Origin: CAZYFH01 sp964646815
Lineage (GTDB): Bacteria; Acidobacteriota; Vicinamibacteria; Vicinamibacterales; UBA8438
Assembly (NCBI GenBank): GCA_964646815.1
Contig: CAZYFH010000029.1
Span: forward strand, 1-48,947
Direction of reading: 5' to 3'
DNA length: 48,947 nucleotides
The notes beneath the pieces are model-generated. The model saw nothing but the letters and a program-made list of their open reading frames with translations, had not been told where the DNA came from and did no database searches. The position numbers and the translations under genes are program-made. Below are positions 7,931-16,973 of the stretch, piece after piece; positions within the stretch are counted from its first letter, which is position 1, and the number at the start of each line of letters is the position of its first letter.

Positions 7931-8755
7931 CTAACCGAAGACCAGCAGTACGCGGAAGCCTTCCTCGATCCGCCGGTCTCGCTGACCCGACCCCTCGGCC
8001 AACCCGCAGATAACGTCCGCGGCGAGACACGCCGCCAACACGGTCTGGATCGCAGCCTCGGTCTCGGGCGCCAGCGTGGGTCCCGGCGGGCCAACGCCGA
8101 GCGAGAGCGCCAGGTCCACCGGACCGATGAAGATCGCGCCGATGCCGGGCACCGTCACGATCTCGTCGACGTTGGTTACCCCTTCGGTCGACTCGATCAT
8201 GATCATGGCGAAGAGCTCACCCGACGGGTCGAGCGGCCAGACATCGGCGCGGCGTGCGTACTCCCCCACCGGCAGACCCCAGTATCGAGCGGCCCGGCCC
8301 GGTCCCCACCCGCGCAAGCCGACAGGCTCCCGCCCCGTCTCGCCATGCTGCGGCGGGTACCGCATAGCGCGCACGGCCCGCTCCGCCTGCGCGCGCGTCT
8401 CGATTCGCGGAAACACCACACCGAACGCCCCCATGTCGAGCACCTGTTTCACCATGAACCGGACAGGCTCATCGCCCTCGCTGGGGATGCGGACCATGGG
8501 CGCTCGTATCGGGCGCGTGGTGCCTGCTGGCTTGAGCTCGGCGAGCCGCGTGTCGAGCCGGTCGAGCAGATACGGCCCGTGTTCCAGGTCGATGAACTGC
8601 CAGTGCTGGCCGACCAGCGCTTCGCCGCCGACTTCCAGCTGTTCGATGAGGCTGTTGAGCCGTGGGGCGTCCTGGCCGGTGAGGGAGGGCGACCAGAGCC
8701 ACAGCGGGAGCACGGCGCCGATACCCAAGGCGAGACGAGCTCTCATGCCACGCAT
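7931..8755 (-). CDS. Exported HpcH/HpaI-family aldolase/citrate lyase-like protein
   Basis: 274 residues from the ATG at 8755, which has AGGAG about 11 bases upstream; an in-frame extension to 8836 is less likely. The core is the class II 2-keto-3-deoxy-sugar/HpcH aldolase TIM barrel. It shows FIDLEHGPY, GAFGVVFPRIET, a MIMIES segment whose Glu fits a metal ligand, and the hallmark IFIGPVDLALSLG whose Asp fits the second metal ligand. Family members cleave 4-hydroxy-2-oxo acids to pyruvate plus an aldehyde, normally in the cytoplasm. Here a hydrophobic signal peptide (RLALGIGAVLPLWLW) comes first, so the enzyme is predicted to be periplasmic, which is unusual. It is convergent to the monooxygenase operon. 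Confidence 0.85.
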   Translation of the reverse strand: MRGMRARLALGIGAVLPLWLWSPSLTGQDAPRLNSLIEQLEVGGEALVGQHWQFIDLEHGPYLLDRLDTRLAELKPAGTTRPIRAPMVRIPSEGDEPVRFMVKQVLDMGAFGVVFPRIETRAQAERAVRAMRYPPQHGETGREPVGLRGWGPGRAARYWGLPVGEYARRADVWPLDPSGELFAMIMIESTEGVTNVDEIVTVPGIGAIFIGPVDLALSLGVGPPGPTLAPETEAAIQTVLAACLAADVICGLAEGSGQRDRRIEEGFRVLLVFG

Positions 8756-8876
8756 TCTACGCGCCACTCCTGTTACGCGGAGTCCGGAGCCCACTTGACG
8801 TGTAGCTAGAGAGGCCTCAGGGGGCCTGCCGACCAAGCTGCAACTGACCCCTCACGGCTGGTGTGCCGTGCGTAGT

Positions 8877-8905
8877 GAGCCCGGGGGAGTAGGAGCCCGG
8901 GGGAG
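8877..8905. repeat. Tandem 13-base direct repeat
   Basis: GAGCCCGGGGGAG occurs at 8877-8889 and again at 8893-8905, with a three-base TAG spacer, just downstream of the minus-strand gene ending at 8917. No function is assigned. Confidence 0.7.
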
Positions 8906-8916
8906 AGGCTACGGGT

Positions 8917-9813
8917 TCAGCGGTTGACGTTGACGGTCACGTCCTGATGCGCCGCGAGCCCGCCGTCATGGCCGAGCGCGCGAAGAATGTAGTTGCCGGG
9001 CGCATCGAAGGTCACATTCGCGACCCAGCGGCCGTCCTCGGGCGCGTCCGGTGTGCTCCACCCTGGTGACCAGGGCGAGTCGTTGCCCTCGCGGGTGTCC
9101 TCCCAGACCTTGATCTGCGGCGGGTCGAAGGTCACGTTGCCCGCTCCGCGGTAGACGAACCACGACATCCGCAGGCCGGTGGCGCTGTCGGTCGTGATCC
9201 GGCCGGGCAACGTTGAGCTTGTGGGCCCCAGAGGGCGCGCCGTCGGCAAGTCATCGTCGGTGACGACTGCGGTCAGCGTCAGCGGTTCGCCGACCCGGAC
9301 GGTCCGAGTCTGGGCACCCTCCACGGCGATCATCGGGACCACGTTCTTCTCCGATTCCGGCGTCGCCCCGGCCGCGCCAGATGCGCCGAAGTTCGCCTGC
9401 ACCACCAAATCGTTGATGTAGTAGTCGCGTTTCAGCGTCCCGTAGGCCCGCTCGGTCTGTCCGTTGGTCGTCAGCGTCCAGACGATCTCCTTGTCGCCGA
9501 AATCCGCTGGCACGCGGATCCGGAAGACAAAACGGTTTCGTCGCGGCAGGAAGCGCGTCGGTTGGTCGTAGTCCGGGCCGCCCGGCTCGATCCCGTTCTC
9601 GGGACCGACAGGAACGTCAATCTCCTCTTCCCAGTTCCGGTTCATGTAGCCGAAGACCAAGTTGAAGGAGCCGTCGTCGTTCTGCTCCCACCCCTCGTAT
9701 GCGGGCGCGATGGTCTGGCCGGTTGCGAATGACTGTTGGGCGTGGCCACTTGGCAGCACCACGAGTGACACAGCCACCACGACGAGAACCGCAATCGCCA
9801 CTCTACGCAACAT
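8917..9813 (-). CDS. Small secreted beta-rich protein (FGYMNRN family), copy 2
   Basis: 298 residues, paralogous to the gene at 1581-2408. The signal peptide (about 1-26, ending GHAQ) is followed by APAYEGWEQNDDGSFNLVFG, YMNRNWEEEIDVPVGPEN, RFLPRRNRFVFRIRVPADFG and a C-terminal FDAPGNYILRALGHDGG. It has an insert of about 25 residues relative to copy 1 and lacks copy 1's FQCCW. GAGGGAG lies six bases before the ATG. It follows a cytochrome/copper monooxygenase by 24 bases on the same strand, whereas copy 1 precedes one. Function unknown; the conserved pairing suggests it works with the monooxygenase. Confidence 0.82.
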   Translation of the reverse strand: MLRRVAIAVLVVVAVSLVVLPSGHAQQSFATGQTIAPAYEGWEQNDDGSFNLVFGYMNRNWEEEIDVPVGPENGIEPGGPDYDQPTRFLPRRNRFVFRIRVPADFGDKEIVWTLTTNGQTERAYGTLKRDYYINDLVVQANFGASGAAGATPESEKNVVPMIAVEGAQTRTVRVGEPLTLTAVVTDDDLPTARPLGPTSSTLPGRITTDSATGLRMSWFVYRGAGNVTFDPPQIKVWEDTREGNDSPWSPGWSTPDAPEDGRWVANVTFDAPGNYILRALGHDGGLAAHQDVTVNVNR

Positions 9814-9837
9814 CGCTACTCCCTCACCGAATCGTTT

Positions 9838-11226
9838 CTACTGGCCCTCGTTGGCGTTCACCGTGTCGTCGGTCGTCCCGCATGTGATGCAGCCGATGTC
9901 GCTACCGCCGTCGGCCTGCAGCATCGCCTCGCGCGCGGCCACCTCGGCCGCGAACTCCTCGTCATCCATGAAAGACGCCTGGACGAGGTTGATAAACATG
10001 TTGTCGACGGACCGGTGCCCCGACCCAGACCAGTTCCGCGGGTCCACCACGTTTGGGTTCGTCGGCGAGTTATCAAAGTAGCCGGTCACGTGCAGGATCG
10101 TCCCCTTGGGGAGGAGCGGTGCCGCGTCATCCTGGTATTTGTAGACCCTGACCCAGTTGTGATCGTAGCCGGAGCAGTTGAGCGTCTGGACCGTCGTGCC
10201 CCAGACGGCGTCGAGGCACATCCGCACACCGGGGGCGTGCATATGTGGCTCGTAGACGCTGAGCTTCGCGTTCTCCGGCAGCGTGAAGTAGGCATCGGCT
10301 CGCTGGTTCGACTCCATCGCGCGGATGTCCAGATCCGGGCCGTTGCCGAAGAAGAGGAGCTGCATCTCCCTCTCCGGCTCATACCCCTTCGGGTGGAACT
10401 TGAAGCCGACCTCAAGACGTGCGGTCGTGTCGGTGCCGTTCGAATGCAGGTGCGTCGACGGCCACACAAGCGTCGATCCTGCCTTCATTAGCTTTCCGGC
10501 TTGCGCGTCGAAGACGTCGGCGTTACGCCCGACCTCGTGCACGGGCCATGCAGCCGAGGCGTTACTCGGAGGCTCATCAGGGGCAATTACCGACAGCGCC
10601 GAGTGGTGCACGACGAACAGGCCGCCGACGGTGTCTGACTTCACGCCCCGCTGCAGGTTGTTCCGCTCCTTGTACTCGATGGCGGCGACATACCGATCTT
10701 CGGTGAGCCCGGTCTCCGCGACGCCGAGGCTCCCCCACCAGTCGGGGGCGTCACCCGGGACGTCGAACGAGGGTGACGACACGATGAGATCCGGCTGCCC
10801 GATCTCCCAGTCGTCGACATCGATGAACGCCGGCGGCGTCGGCATGTCAGCCGGGTCGCCCTGAGTGGCCCCGTTGTCGGCCCACTGGGCGATCGTCGCA
10901 ATTTCCGCGTCGCTCAACGACCAGTCGTCCTTGAACTCCTGAATGCCGATGTCCTTTTCGATGAACCACGGCGGCATCACGCCCATCTTGTCGCGCAGCC
11001 CGGTGCGATATTTGATGGCGCGCGCCCACGGCCGCACGTCCTCGTAGCTGATCAACGACATCGGCGCCAGCGAGTCGGGCCGATGGCACTTCTGGCAGCT
11101 CCGCTGCAGAATCGGTGCGATGTCCTTCGTAAACGTTGGCTCCATCGCGGTCTGGCCGGCCGCAGTTAAGGGGGTGGCCACCAACACGATCGCCGCGAGG
11201 CCGAGCATCTTCGACGTGGTCATCAT
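9838..11226 (-). CDS. Cytochrome c / PHM-like copper monooxygenase fusion, copy 3
   Basis: 462 residues from the ATG at 11226; GTGAGG lies upstream and the signal peptide (ending TAAGQ) starts here, while an upstream in-frame ATG at 11292 adds an unlikely leader. CQKCH at 44-48 is the heme site. The monooxygenase part carries FVVHHSALS, STHLHSNGT, YEPHMHAPG and RSVDNM, equivalent to the HH, HxH, HMH and Met ligands of copies 1 and 2. The HMH block reads HAPGVRM instead of HxRGKxM, so the local surface differs. Two C-terminal cysteines (GCITCG) are unique to this copy. The partner gene at 8917-9813 follows directly. Copper hydroxylase with a built-in electron carrier is the best guess. Confidence 0.87.
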   Translation of the reverse strand: MMTTSKMLGLAAIVLVATPLTAAGQTAMEPTFTKDIAPILQRSCQKCHRPDSLAPMSLISYEDVRPWARAIKYRTGLRDKMGVMPPWFIEKDIGIQEFKDDWSLSDAEIATIAQWADNGATQGDPADMPTPPAFIDVDDWEIGQPDLIVSSPSFDVPGDAPDWWGSLGVAETGLTEDRYVAAIEYKERNNLQRGVKSDTVGGLFVVHHSALSVIAPDEPPSNASAAWPVHEVGRNADVFDAQAGKLMKAGSTLVWPSTHLHSNGTDTTARLEVGFKFHPKGYEPEREMQLLFFGNGPDLDIRAMESNQRADAYFTLPENAKLSVYEPHMHAPGVRMCLDAVWGTTVQTLNCSGYDHNWVRVYKYQDDAAPLLPKGTILHVTGYFDNSPTNPNVVDPRNWSGSGHRSVDNMFINLVQASFMDDEEFAAEVAAREAMLQADGGSDIGCITCGTTDDTVNANEGQ

Positions 11227-11243
11227 ACGGATCCTCACTTTGG

Positions 11244-11273
11244 AAGCATAAAATACGAGTTTACTAAGCATAA
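11244..11273 (-). promoter_or_regulatory. Direct repeats in the divergent promoter region
   Basis: AAGCATAA occurs at 11244-11251 and 11266-11273, 22 bases apart (two helical turns), in the only AT-rich part of the 294-base gap between the divergent genes at 11226 and 11521. It could be an operator for the monooxygenase gene. The rest of this gap shows no gene and no clear promoter hexamers. Confidence 0.35.
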
Positions 11274-11520
11274 CGCAGATGGGCTCGATCAAAAACGTGG
11301 CAGCGCGCGATCCGCCTCAGGCCACTCCTCAGCGACCCAATACGGCCGCAACCGGCCGCTGGTTCCGGCAGTCCCCGAGCAACCAGTGAGGACCGCCAGG
11401 CGGCATTCCAGTGCTTCTCGGCGGACGGCGCCCAGACGCCTTAAATGATGGCACTTCGCGCCGTTGCTGCGGTAGCATGCTCTGTAGGAGTGCTACAGGC
11501 GCTGTCCCCCGAGCCCCCCC

Positions 11521-13200
11521 ATGAAGACGCACGCCGACGCCTTCGTGTCAGCGGTCACCGCGGCCCTCACACTGCTGGCGACAGCAGTTGCGGCGGCTTC
11601 CCCGCAGGACTCGCTTCCGATACCCATTCCCCAGCTTGCCGCGTTCGCGGGCGGCCCGACAGGCCAGGCCGGGGGGCGCTCCAACACGGTCGACCGCCGG
11701 CTCGTGGACGCGGCGCAGGGACGGAACCTGGCCGCGATGCGTGCCCTGCTACGCGACGGCGTCAACGTCGATGCGCCGCACTCCGACGGCGCGACTCCGC
11801 TGGCCTGGGCTGTCCACTGGGACCATCACGCCATGGTTGATCTGCTCGTCTCCGCAGGCGCCGACGCGAGCGCCGCCAACGACCTCGGCATGACCCCGCT
11901 CATGCTTGCCTCCACCAACGGGAGTGCGCCGATGGTTGGCAAGCTGCTGGAGGCGGGGGCGGATCCGAGCGCGGCCCGTCCCAGCGGTGACACCGCGCTC
12001 ATGATGGCCGCGAGGTCGGGCAACGCGCGAGTGGTGAGGCTGCTGGTCGCCGCGGGTGCCGACGTCAACCGCGCAACCGCCGGCGGGCATACCGCGCTGA
12101 TGTGGGCAGCAGCCGAGCGACAGGTCGATGTTGTGAGGCTTCTGGCTGAAATCGGCGCCGACGTTCATGCCCGGGCAGCCACTCGCACTCGGCCGCCACG
12201 CGCCGGAGGGTATGGGCGCAAGGAACCGACCGTCCTGAGTCGGTTCGAGGCTGTCAATCCCGCCGCGCTACCTCGCGACGGAGACCTGGACCCGCCACGG
12301 CCGGAGGGCGGGTTCACGCCCTTACTCCATGCTGTCCTGGCCGGTCATCTGGAGAGCGTTCGTGTACTCCTGGCTGCGGGTGCCAACATCGACGAGGCGG
12401 CGCCTGACGGCGTCACGGCGCTCATGCTGGCCCTCACGAAGCGCCACTCTGAGATCGCGCAGTTCGTGCTGGACGCAGGTGCGGATCCGAGCCCGGCCGA
12501 CGCTGGCTACACGGCGTTGCACCTCGCCACCGCCACGGGGGAGTTGGCCGTTGCTGAGTCGCTGTTGGTCCGGGGGGCGGATCCCAACGAACGCCTCGAA
12601 CGTCCGCAGCGCCTCACCAACGCCTTCGAGATCGGCACGTTCCAGTCCCCAGGCTCAGGCAGACTGACCCAGATCGGTTCGACGCCCTTCATCGTCGCGG
12701 CCAAGTCTGCCGATGCACGCATGATGCGGTTGCTCGCAGAGCACGGCGCCGACCCGCGACTGACGACAAACGACGGCACGACGGCGCTGATGCTCGCGGC
12801 AGGCCTCGGCAAACGCGCCGCGTCAGACATCACCTATTACACCTGGAACGAGGACACCGCGGTCGACGCGATTCGGGTGGGCCTTGAGCTCGGCGTCGAC
12901 GTCAACGCCGCCAACGCGCATGGCGAGACCGCGCTGCACGCGGCCGCATATCACAACGCGAACCGCGTGATCGAGTACCTCGTGGAGGCGGGCGCGGGCA
13001 TCGATGTGACGAACGCGGCGGAGCAGACGCCGTTGCGCGTTGCCGAGGGGCATCTCATCTGCTGCACTACCTTCGTCCGACACGACGAGTCGGCGGCGCG
13101 GCTGCGCGAACTCGGTGCCGATCCGGCCTCGGGCATCCAGCTAACCTTTGGTCTGACGAACTACGGGGACGCCACTGAACCAAATGAGCGGAGCCGATGA
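11521..13200 (+). CDS. Secreted ankyrin-repeat protein, trio C
   Basis: 559 residues with a signal peptide (about 1-27, ending AVAAA). About ten ankyrin repeats follow from residue 60 to the end, with clear TPLMLA, TALMWAAAE and TALHAAAYH helices and GADV/GADP turns. Two loops interrupt the array, after the fifth repeat (around residues 220-255) and near residue 365. The same two breaks occur in the ankyrin proteins at 17288 and 33978, so the three form one dedicated family. The array has no heme or enzyme motif. It is the first gene of an ankyrin-PSCyt-DUF1552 operon. Ankyrin arrays bind proteins, so a periplasmic scaffold role for the two partners is inferred. No clear ribosome site precedes the ATG. 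Confidence 0.9.
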   Translation: MKTHADAFVSAVTAALTLLATAVAAASPQDSLPIPIPQLAAFAGGPTGQAGGRSNTVDRRLVDAAQGRNLAAMRALLRDGVNVDAPHSDGATPLAWAVHWDHHAMVDLLVSAGADASAANDLGMTPLMLASTNGSAPMVGKLLEAGADPSAARPSGDTALMMAARSGNARVVRLLVAAGADVNRATAGGHTALMWAAAERQVDVVRLLAEIGADVHARAATRTRPPRAGGYGRKEPTVLSRFEAVNPAALPRDGDLDPPRPEGGFTPLLHAVLAGHLESVRVLLAAGANIDEAAPDGVTALMLALTKRHSEIAQFVLDAGADPSPADAGYTALHLATATGELAVAESLLVRGADPNERLERPQRLTNAFEIGTFQSPGSGRLTQIGSTPFIVAAKSADARMMRLLAEHGADPRLTTNDGTTALMLAAGLGKRAASDITYYTWNEDTAVDAIRVGLELGVDVNAANAHGETALHAAAYHNANRVIEYLVEAGAGIDVTNAAEQTPLRVAEGHLICCTTFVRHDESAARLRELGADPASGIQLTFGLTNYGDATEPNERSR

Positions 13201-13237
13201 CCCTCCCGTCGTGCCGGGACCGAACGGGGTCCGACGG

Positions 13238-15598
13238 ATGACGCCCATGCCCAGACGGTCGACCATTTGGGCTTGTGTCATCGTTGGCCTCGCGCTTGCC
13301 GGGACCCCACTGAGCGTGGACCTCACCGCGCAACCTGCATCCGGGGCCGTGGCGCGCGCGGTGCTCGACCGCTACTGTGTCACGTGTCACAACGAACGAC
13401 TCGGCACAGCGGGCCTCGCACTCGACGCGGTCGACCCGGCACACGTTGCCGACGATGCCGCGGTCTGGGAAAAGGTGGTCCGGAAACTCCGCACTGGGTT
13501 GATGCCGCCGTCTCCCCGTCCGCGCCCCGATGTCGACACCTATGCATCACTCGTCACGTATTTCGAGCGCGAACTCGACCTCGCTGCCGAGCTCTATCCC
13601 AACCCGGGGCGGCCGGCCGTCCATCGTCTCAACCGCGCCGAGTACACGAACGCGATCCGCGACCTGCTCGCGCTCGACATCGACGGCCGCGCATTGCTCC
13701 CACCCGACGAGTCGGGCTACGGCTTCGACAACATCGGCGATGTGCTGTCGGTGTCGCCTGGCCTGCTCGAACGCTATCTGCTCGCGGCCGCAAAGATCAG
13801 CCGCCGCGCGGTCGGCGATCCCACGCTGCGCCCGACGACCGCCCTCTACAAAACGTCGCCGCTGCTGGCGCAGAACGGCAGGGTGAGCGACGACCTGCCG
13901 TTTGGGTCGCGTGGCGGGCTCGCGGTGCGCCATCACTTCCCGCTCGACGCGTCATACGAGATCAAAGTCACGCTGCGGGGACGCGCGCGTGCCCCGCACC
14001 AGCTGGAGATCCGCCTCGATCGCGAGCGGGTGCAGCTGTTCGACCTGGGCGATCGGGAGCCGATCGCGGTGCGTCTGCCGGTGACTGCCGGCACGCGGCT
14101 GCTAGGGATCTCGTTCATCGGGGCGCTGGAGCAGTCGCTGCCGGTCGACGGCCGGCCGCCGCCGCCGCCGATCACGAGTTTTGCGTTCACGCTCTATCCT
14201 AACGACCCCGCGGTGGAGAGCGTCGAGGTCATCGGGCCGTTCGACGGGCAGGTCCCAGCGGACACGCCGAGCCGTCGCGCGATCTTTCGTTGCTCTCCCG
14301 TCACCCCTCCAGAGGAGGGGCCGTGTGCCGAGCAGATCCTCACGGCACTAGCCCGGCGCGCGTATCGGCGGCCGGTGACCGACACCGATGTCCAACCGCT
14401 CGTCGCCGCGTACGAGCAGGGGCGACGCGAGGGCGGAGGCTTCGAGGATGGCATTCGGTGGGCTATCGAGGCGACGCTCGTGTCGCCGAAGTTTCTGTTT
14501 CGCATCGAGCACGACCCGGCCAACGTGGCACCCGGCACGCCGTATCGCCTCAGCGACCTGGACCTTGCATCCCGTCTGTCGTTCTTCCTCTGGAGCAGCA
14601 TTCCTGATGAGGAGCTCGTCGACCTCGCGGCCGAGGGGAAGCTGGGCAACCCGGCGGTGCGAGAAGCACAGGTTCGGAGGATGCTGGGCGACCCCCGGTC
14701 CCGCGCACTGGTCGAGAATTTCGCCGGGCAGTGGCTCTACCTCCGCAATCTTCGGACGGTCGCTCCGGATGCGACCCAGTTCCCCGAATTCGACGCCAAC
14801 CTCCGGCTGGCTCTCCGGCGGGAAACCGAGCTGTTCATCGAGAGCCAAGTGCGTGAGGACCGCGCGGTGCCCGAACTTCTTCAGGCCGACTACACGTTCG
14901 TCAACGAACGCCTGGCGCGGCATTATGGGATGGCCAACGTCTACGGCAGCCACTTCAGACGAATCACATACGCTGACGATCGCCGGGCCGGACTGCTGGG
15001 TCAGGGCAGCATCTTGACGGTCACGTCGTACCCCCACCGCACGTCCCCGGTCGTACGCGGGAAATGGTTGCTCGACAATCTGTTGGGAGCGCCGCCTCCC
15101 CCTCCGCCGCCAGAGGTCCCGGAGTTGAGCGAGAACGAAGGTGAAGAACAGGCGGCCACGATGCGCGAACGGATGGCGGCGCATCGCGCGAGCCCGGCCT
15201 GCGCGGCGTGTCACGCCACGATCGATCCGCTCGGGTTCGCGCTCGAGAATTTCGATGCGGTTGGGCGATGGCGGTCCAACGAGGGGGAGAGCGAAGCGCC
15301 GATCGATGCATCGGGCGCGCTGCCGGACGGCGCCCCGTTTGACGGCCCGGCGGAGTTCAGAGCGGCGTTGTTGCGCGAGCCCTGGGGTACGGAATTCGTC
15401 GGTACGGTGACCGAAAAACTCCTCACCTACGCGCTCGGCCGGGGGCTAGAGTATTACGATGCTCCCGTAGTTCGCCGGATTCTCCGCGACGCGGCCCCTG
15501 GCGACTACCGGTGGTCGTCGCTCATCCTCGGCATCGTCGAGAGCGCACCGTTTCGGATGCGAAGATCATTGGCTACGGAAGACGTGTCCGCGCCATAG
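13238..15598 (+). CDS. PSCyt/DUF1592-family di-heme-type protein, trio C
   Basis: 786 residues from the ATG at 13238, where a signal peptide begins (RRSTIWACVIVGLALAG); an in-frame ATG at 13184 would overlap the ankyrin gene by 17 bases and give an acidic leader. First heme motif CVTCH is at 47-51. Next come DUF1587 (HRLNRAEYTNAIRDLLALD), a sugar-binding-like beta region, DUF1595 (RRAYRRPVTDTD), DUF1592 (ASRLSFFLWSSIPDEEL, NFAGQWLYLRNL), DUF1588 with a second heme motif CAACH at 655-659 followed by DPLGFALENFDAVG, and DUF1585 at the C-terminus (KLLTYALGRGLEYYD). Periplasmic electron transfer is implied by the two hemes; the enzymatic role is unknown. The DUF1552 gene follows after 19 bases. 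Confidence 0.92.
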   Translation: MTPMPRRSTIWACVIVGLALAGTPLSVDLTAQPASGAVARAVLDRYCVTCHNERLGTAGLALDAVDPAHVADDAAVWEKVVRKLRTGLMPPSPRPRPDVDTYASLVTYFERELDLAAELYPNPGRPAVHRLNRAEYTNAIRDLLALDIDGRALLPPDESGYGFDNIGDVLSVSPGLLERYLLAAAKISRRAVGDPTLRPTTALYKTSPLLAQNGRVSDDLPFGSRGGLAVRHHFPLDASYEIKVTLRGRARAPHQLEIRLDRERVQLFDLGDREPIAVRLPVTAGTRLLGISFIGALEQSLPVDGRPPPPPITSFAFTLYPNDPAVESVEVIGPFDGQVPADTPSRRAIFRCSPVTPPEEGPCAEQILTALARRAYRRPVTDTDVQPLVAAYEQGRREGGGFEDGIRWAIEATLVSPKFLFRIEHDPANVAPGTPYRLSDLDLASRLSFFLWSSIPDEELVDLAAEGKLGNPAVREAQVRRMLGDPRSRALVENFAGQWLYLRNLRTVAPDATQFPEFDANLRLALRRETELFIESQVREDRAVPELLQADYTFVNERLARHYGMANVYGSHFRRITYADDRRAGLLGQGSILTVTSYPHRTSPVVRGKWLLDNLLGAPPPPPPPEVPELSENEGEEQAATMRERMAAHRASPACAACHATIDPLGFALENFDAVGRWRSNEGESEAPIDASGALPDGAPFDGPAEFRAALLREPWGTEFVGTVTEKLLTYALGRGLEYYDAPVVRRILRDAAPGDYRWSSLILGIVESAPFRMRRSLATEDVSAP

Positions 15599-15617
15599 CG
15601 GATGACGAGGTGAGCGC

Positions 15618-16973
15618 ATGATGATCACCCAGAAATTCCTACCGCGCCGAACGGTGCTGCGGGGCCTCGGGGCCTCGCTGGCGCTGCCGTTGTTCGACGG
15701 CATGGTGCCGGCGTTTGCGGCCATCCGAAACACAGCCGCGTCGCCGGCCCGGCGCTTTGGCGCGATCTACGTGCCAAACGGCGTCGAAATGCGCGCATGG
15801 ACACCGGCTGCGGATAGGACCAAGTTGGAGCTGACACCGGTCTTGGAGCCGCTCGCACCGGTGCGGCAGCAGGTTAACGTGCTGACCGGGCTCGCCGACA
15901 AGGTCGCTATCCCGCGCCCGGGCGAGGGGATCGGAGACCATGCGCGCGCGGCCTCGACCTGGCTGACGGGCGTGCACGTGAAGAAGACCGAGGGCCGCGA
16001 CATTCGCGCCGGCATCTCGATGGATCAGATCGCCGCGCAGGAACTCGGCAAGGACACGCAGTTGTCGTCGCTGGAACTCGCAATCGATTCGGTGGAGGTG
16101 CTAGGCGCGTGCGACCAAGGGTACAGCTGCGCCTACGCCAACACCATCGCCTGGCGTACACCGACGACGCCGCTCCCGATGGAGAACAACCCACGCGCAG
16201 TGTTCGAGCGCCTGTTCGGCGCCACCGACAGCACGGACGTGCGAGCGCGGCTGGCGCGGCTCCGCCAGGACCGCAGCATTCTCGATTTCGTGACCGACGA
16301 AGCTGCTGGGCTCAAACGCTCGCTGGGGGCCGGGGACCAAGTCAAGCTGGCACAGTACCTCGACGCGGTGCGGGACGTCGAACGGCGCATCCAGAAGGCG
16401 GAAGAACAGAGCGACCGGGAGATTCCGGTCGTCGACCAGCCCGTCGGCATCCCCGGGACGTTCGAGGAGCATTGTCGGCTGATGTTCGACCTCCTCACGC
16501 TGGCGTATCAGACCGATCTGACCCGTGTGGCGACGTTCATGTTCGGCAAGGAGGTGAGCGGACGGTCGTTCCCCGAGATCGGGGTGCCGGGCGGGCACCA
16601 CGGCTACTCCCATCACCAGAACGATCCCGACAACCTCGCGATGCTGGCTAAGATCAACACACACCACATTCGACAGTTCGCCTACTTCCTCGAGAAGCTG
16701 CAATCGACCCCGGACGGCGATGGATCACTGCTCGACCACTCGCTGTTCATCTACGGCTCAGGCATCAGCGACGGCAACCTCCATTTCCATCTCGACTTGC
16801 CGACTCTGCTGGCAGGCGGCAGCGGCGGCCACGTCGAGGGCGGTCGCCATCTCCGCTACGACCACGACACACCTCTGTCGAACCTGCACCTGGCGGTGCT
16901 GGACAAGCTGGGCCTGCCGGTCGAGACCTTCGGCGACAGCACCGGCGCGTTGGGCTACCTCTCCGACGTGTAG
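15618..16973 (+). CDS. HXXSHH (DUF1552) protein, Tat-exported, trio C
   Basis: 451 residues with a twin-arginine signal (RRTVLRGLG, then a hydrophobic run to FAA). GAGGTGAGC precedes the ATG. The family-defining motif reads HGYSHH at 328-333, preceded by another His (GGHHGYSHH). A DPDGDGSLLDHSLFIYGSG-like block follows, which resembles the metal-site region of DUF1501/alkaline-phosphatase-like proteins. The His-rich motif suggests a metal site folded in the cytoplasm before Tat export, which is an inference. It is the last gene of the trio operon. The biochemical reaction of the family is unknown. The copies at 19228 and 35644 are clear paralogs. Confidence 0.92.
   Translation: MMITQKFLPRRTVLRGLGASLALPLFDGMVPAFAAIRNTAASPARRFGAIYVPNGVEMRAWTPAADRTKLELTPVLEPLAPVRQQVNVLTGLADKVAIPRPGEGIGDHARAASTWLTGVHVKKTEGRDIRAGISMDQIAAQELGKDTQLSSLELAIDSVEVLGACDQGYSCAYANTIAWRTPTTPLPMENNPRAVFERLFGATDSTDVRARLARLRQDRSILDFVTDEAAGLKRSLGAGDQVKLAQYLDAVRDVERRIQKAEEQSDREIPVVDQPVGIPGTFEEHCRLMFDLLTLAYQTDLTRVATFMFGKEVSGRSFPEIGVPGGHHGYSHHQNDPDNLAMLAKINTHHIRQFAYFLEKLQSTPDGDGSLLDHSLFIYGSGISDGNLHFHLDLPTLLAGGSGGHVEGGRHLRYDHDTPLSNLHLAVLDKLGLPVETFGDSTGALGYLSDV

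Noticed and set aside
11700..13100. Repetitive DNA resembling a tandem or CRISPR-like array
   Set aside because: The periodicity is about 99 bases and encodes ankyrin repeats; units diverge and there are no constant repeats with unique spacers.
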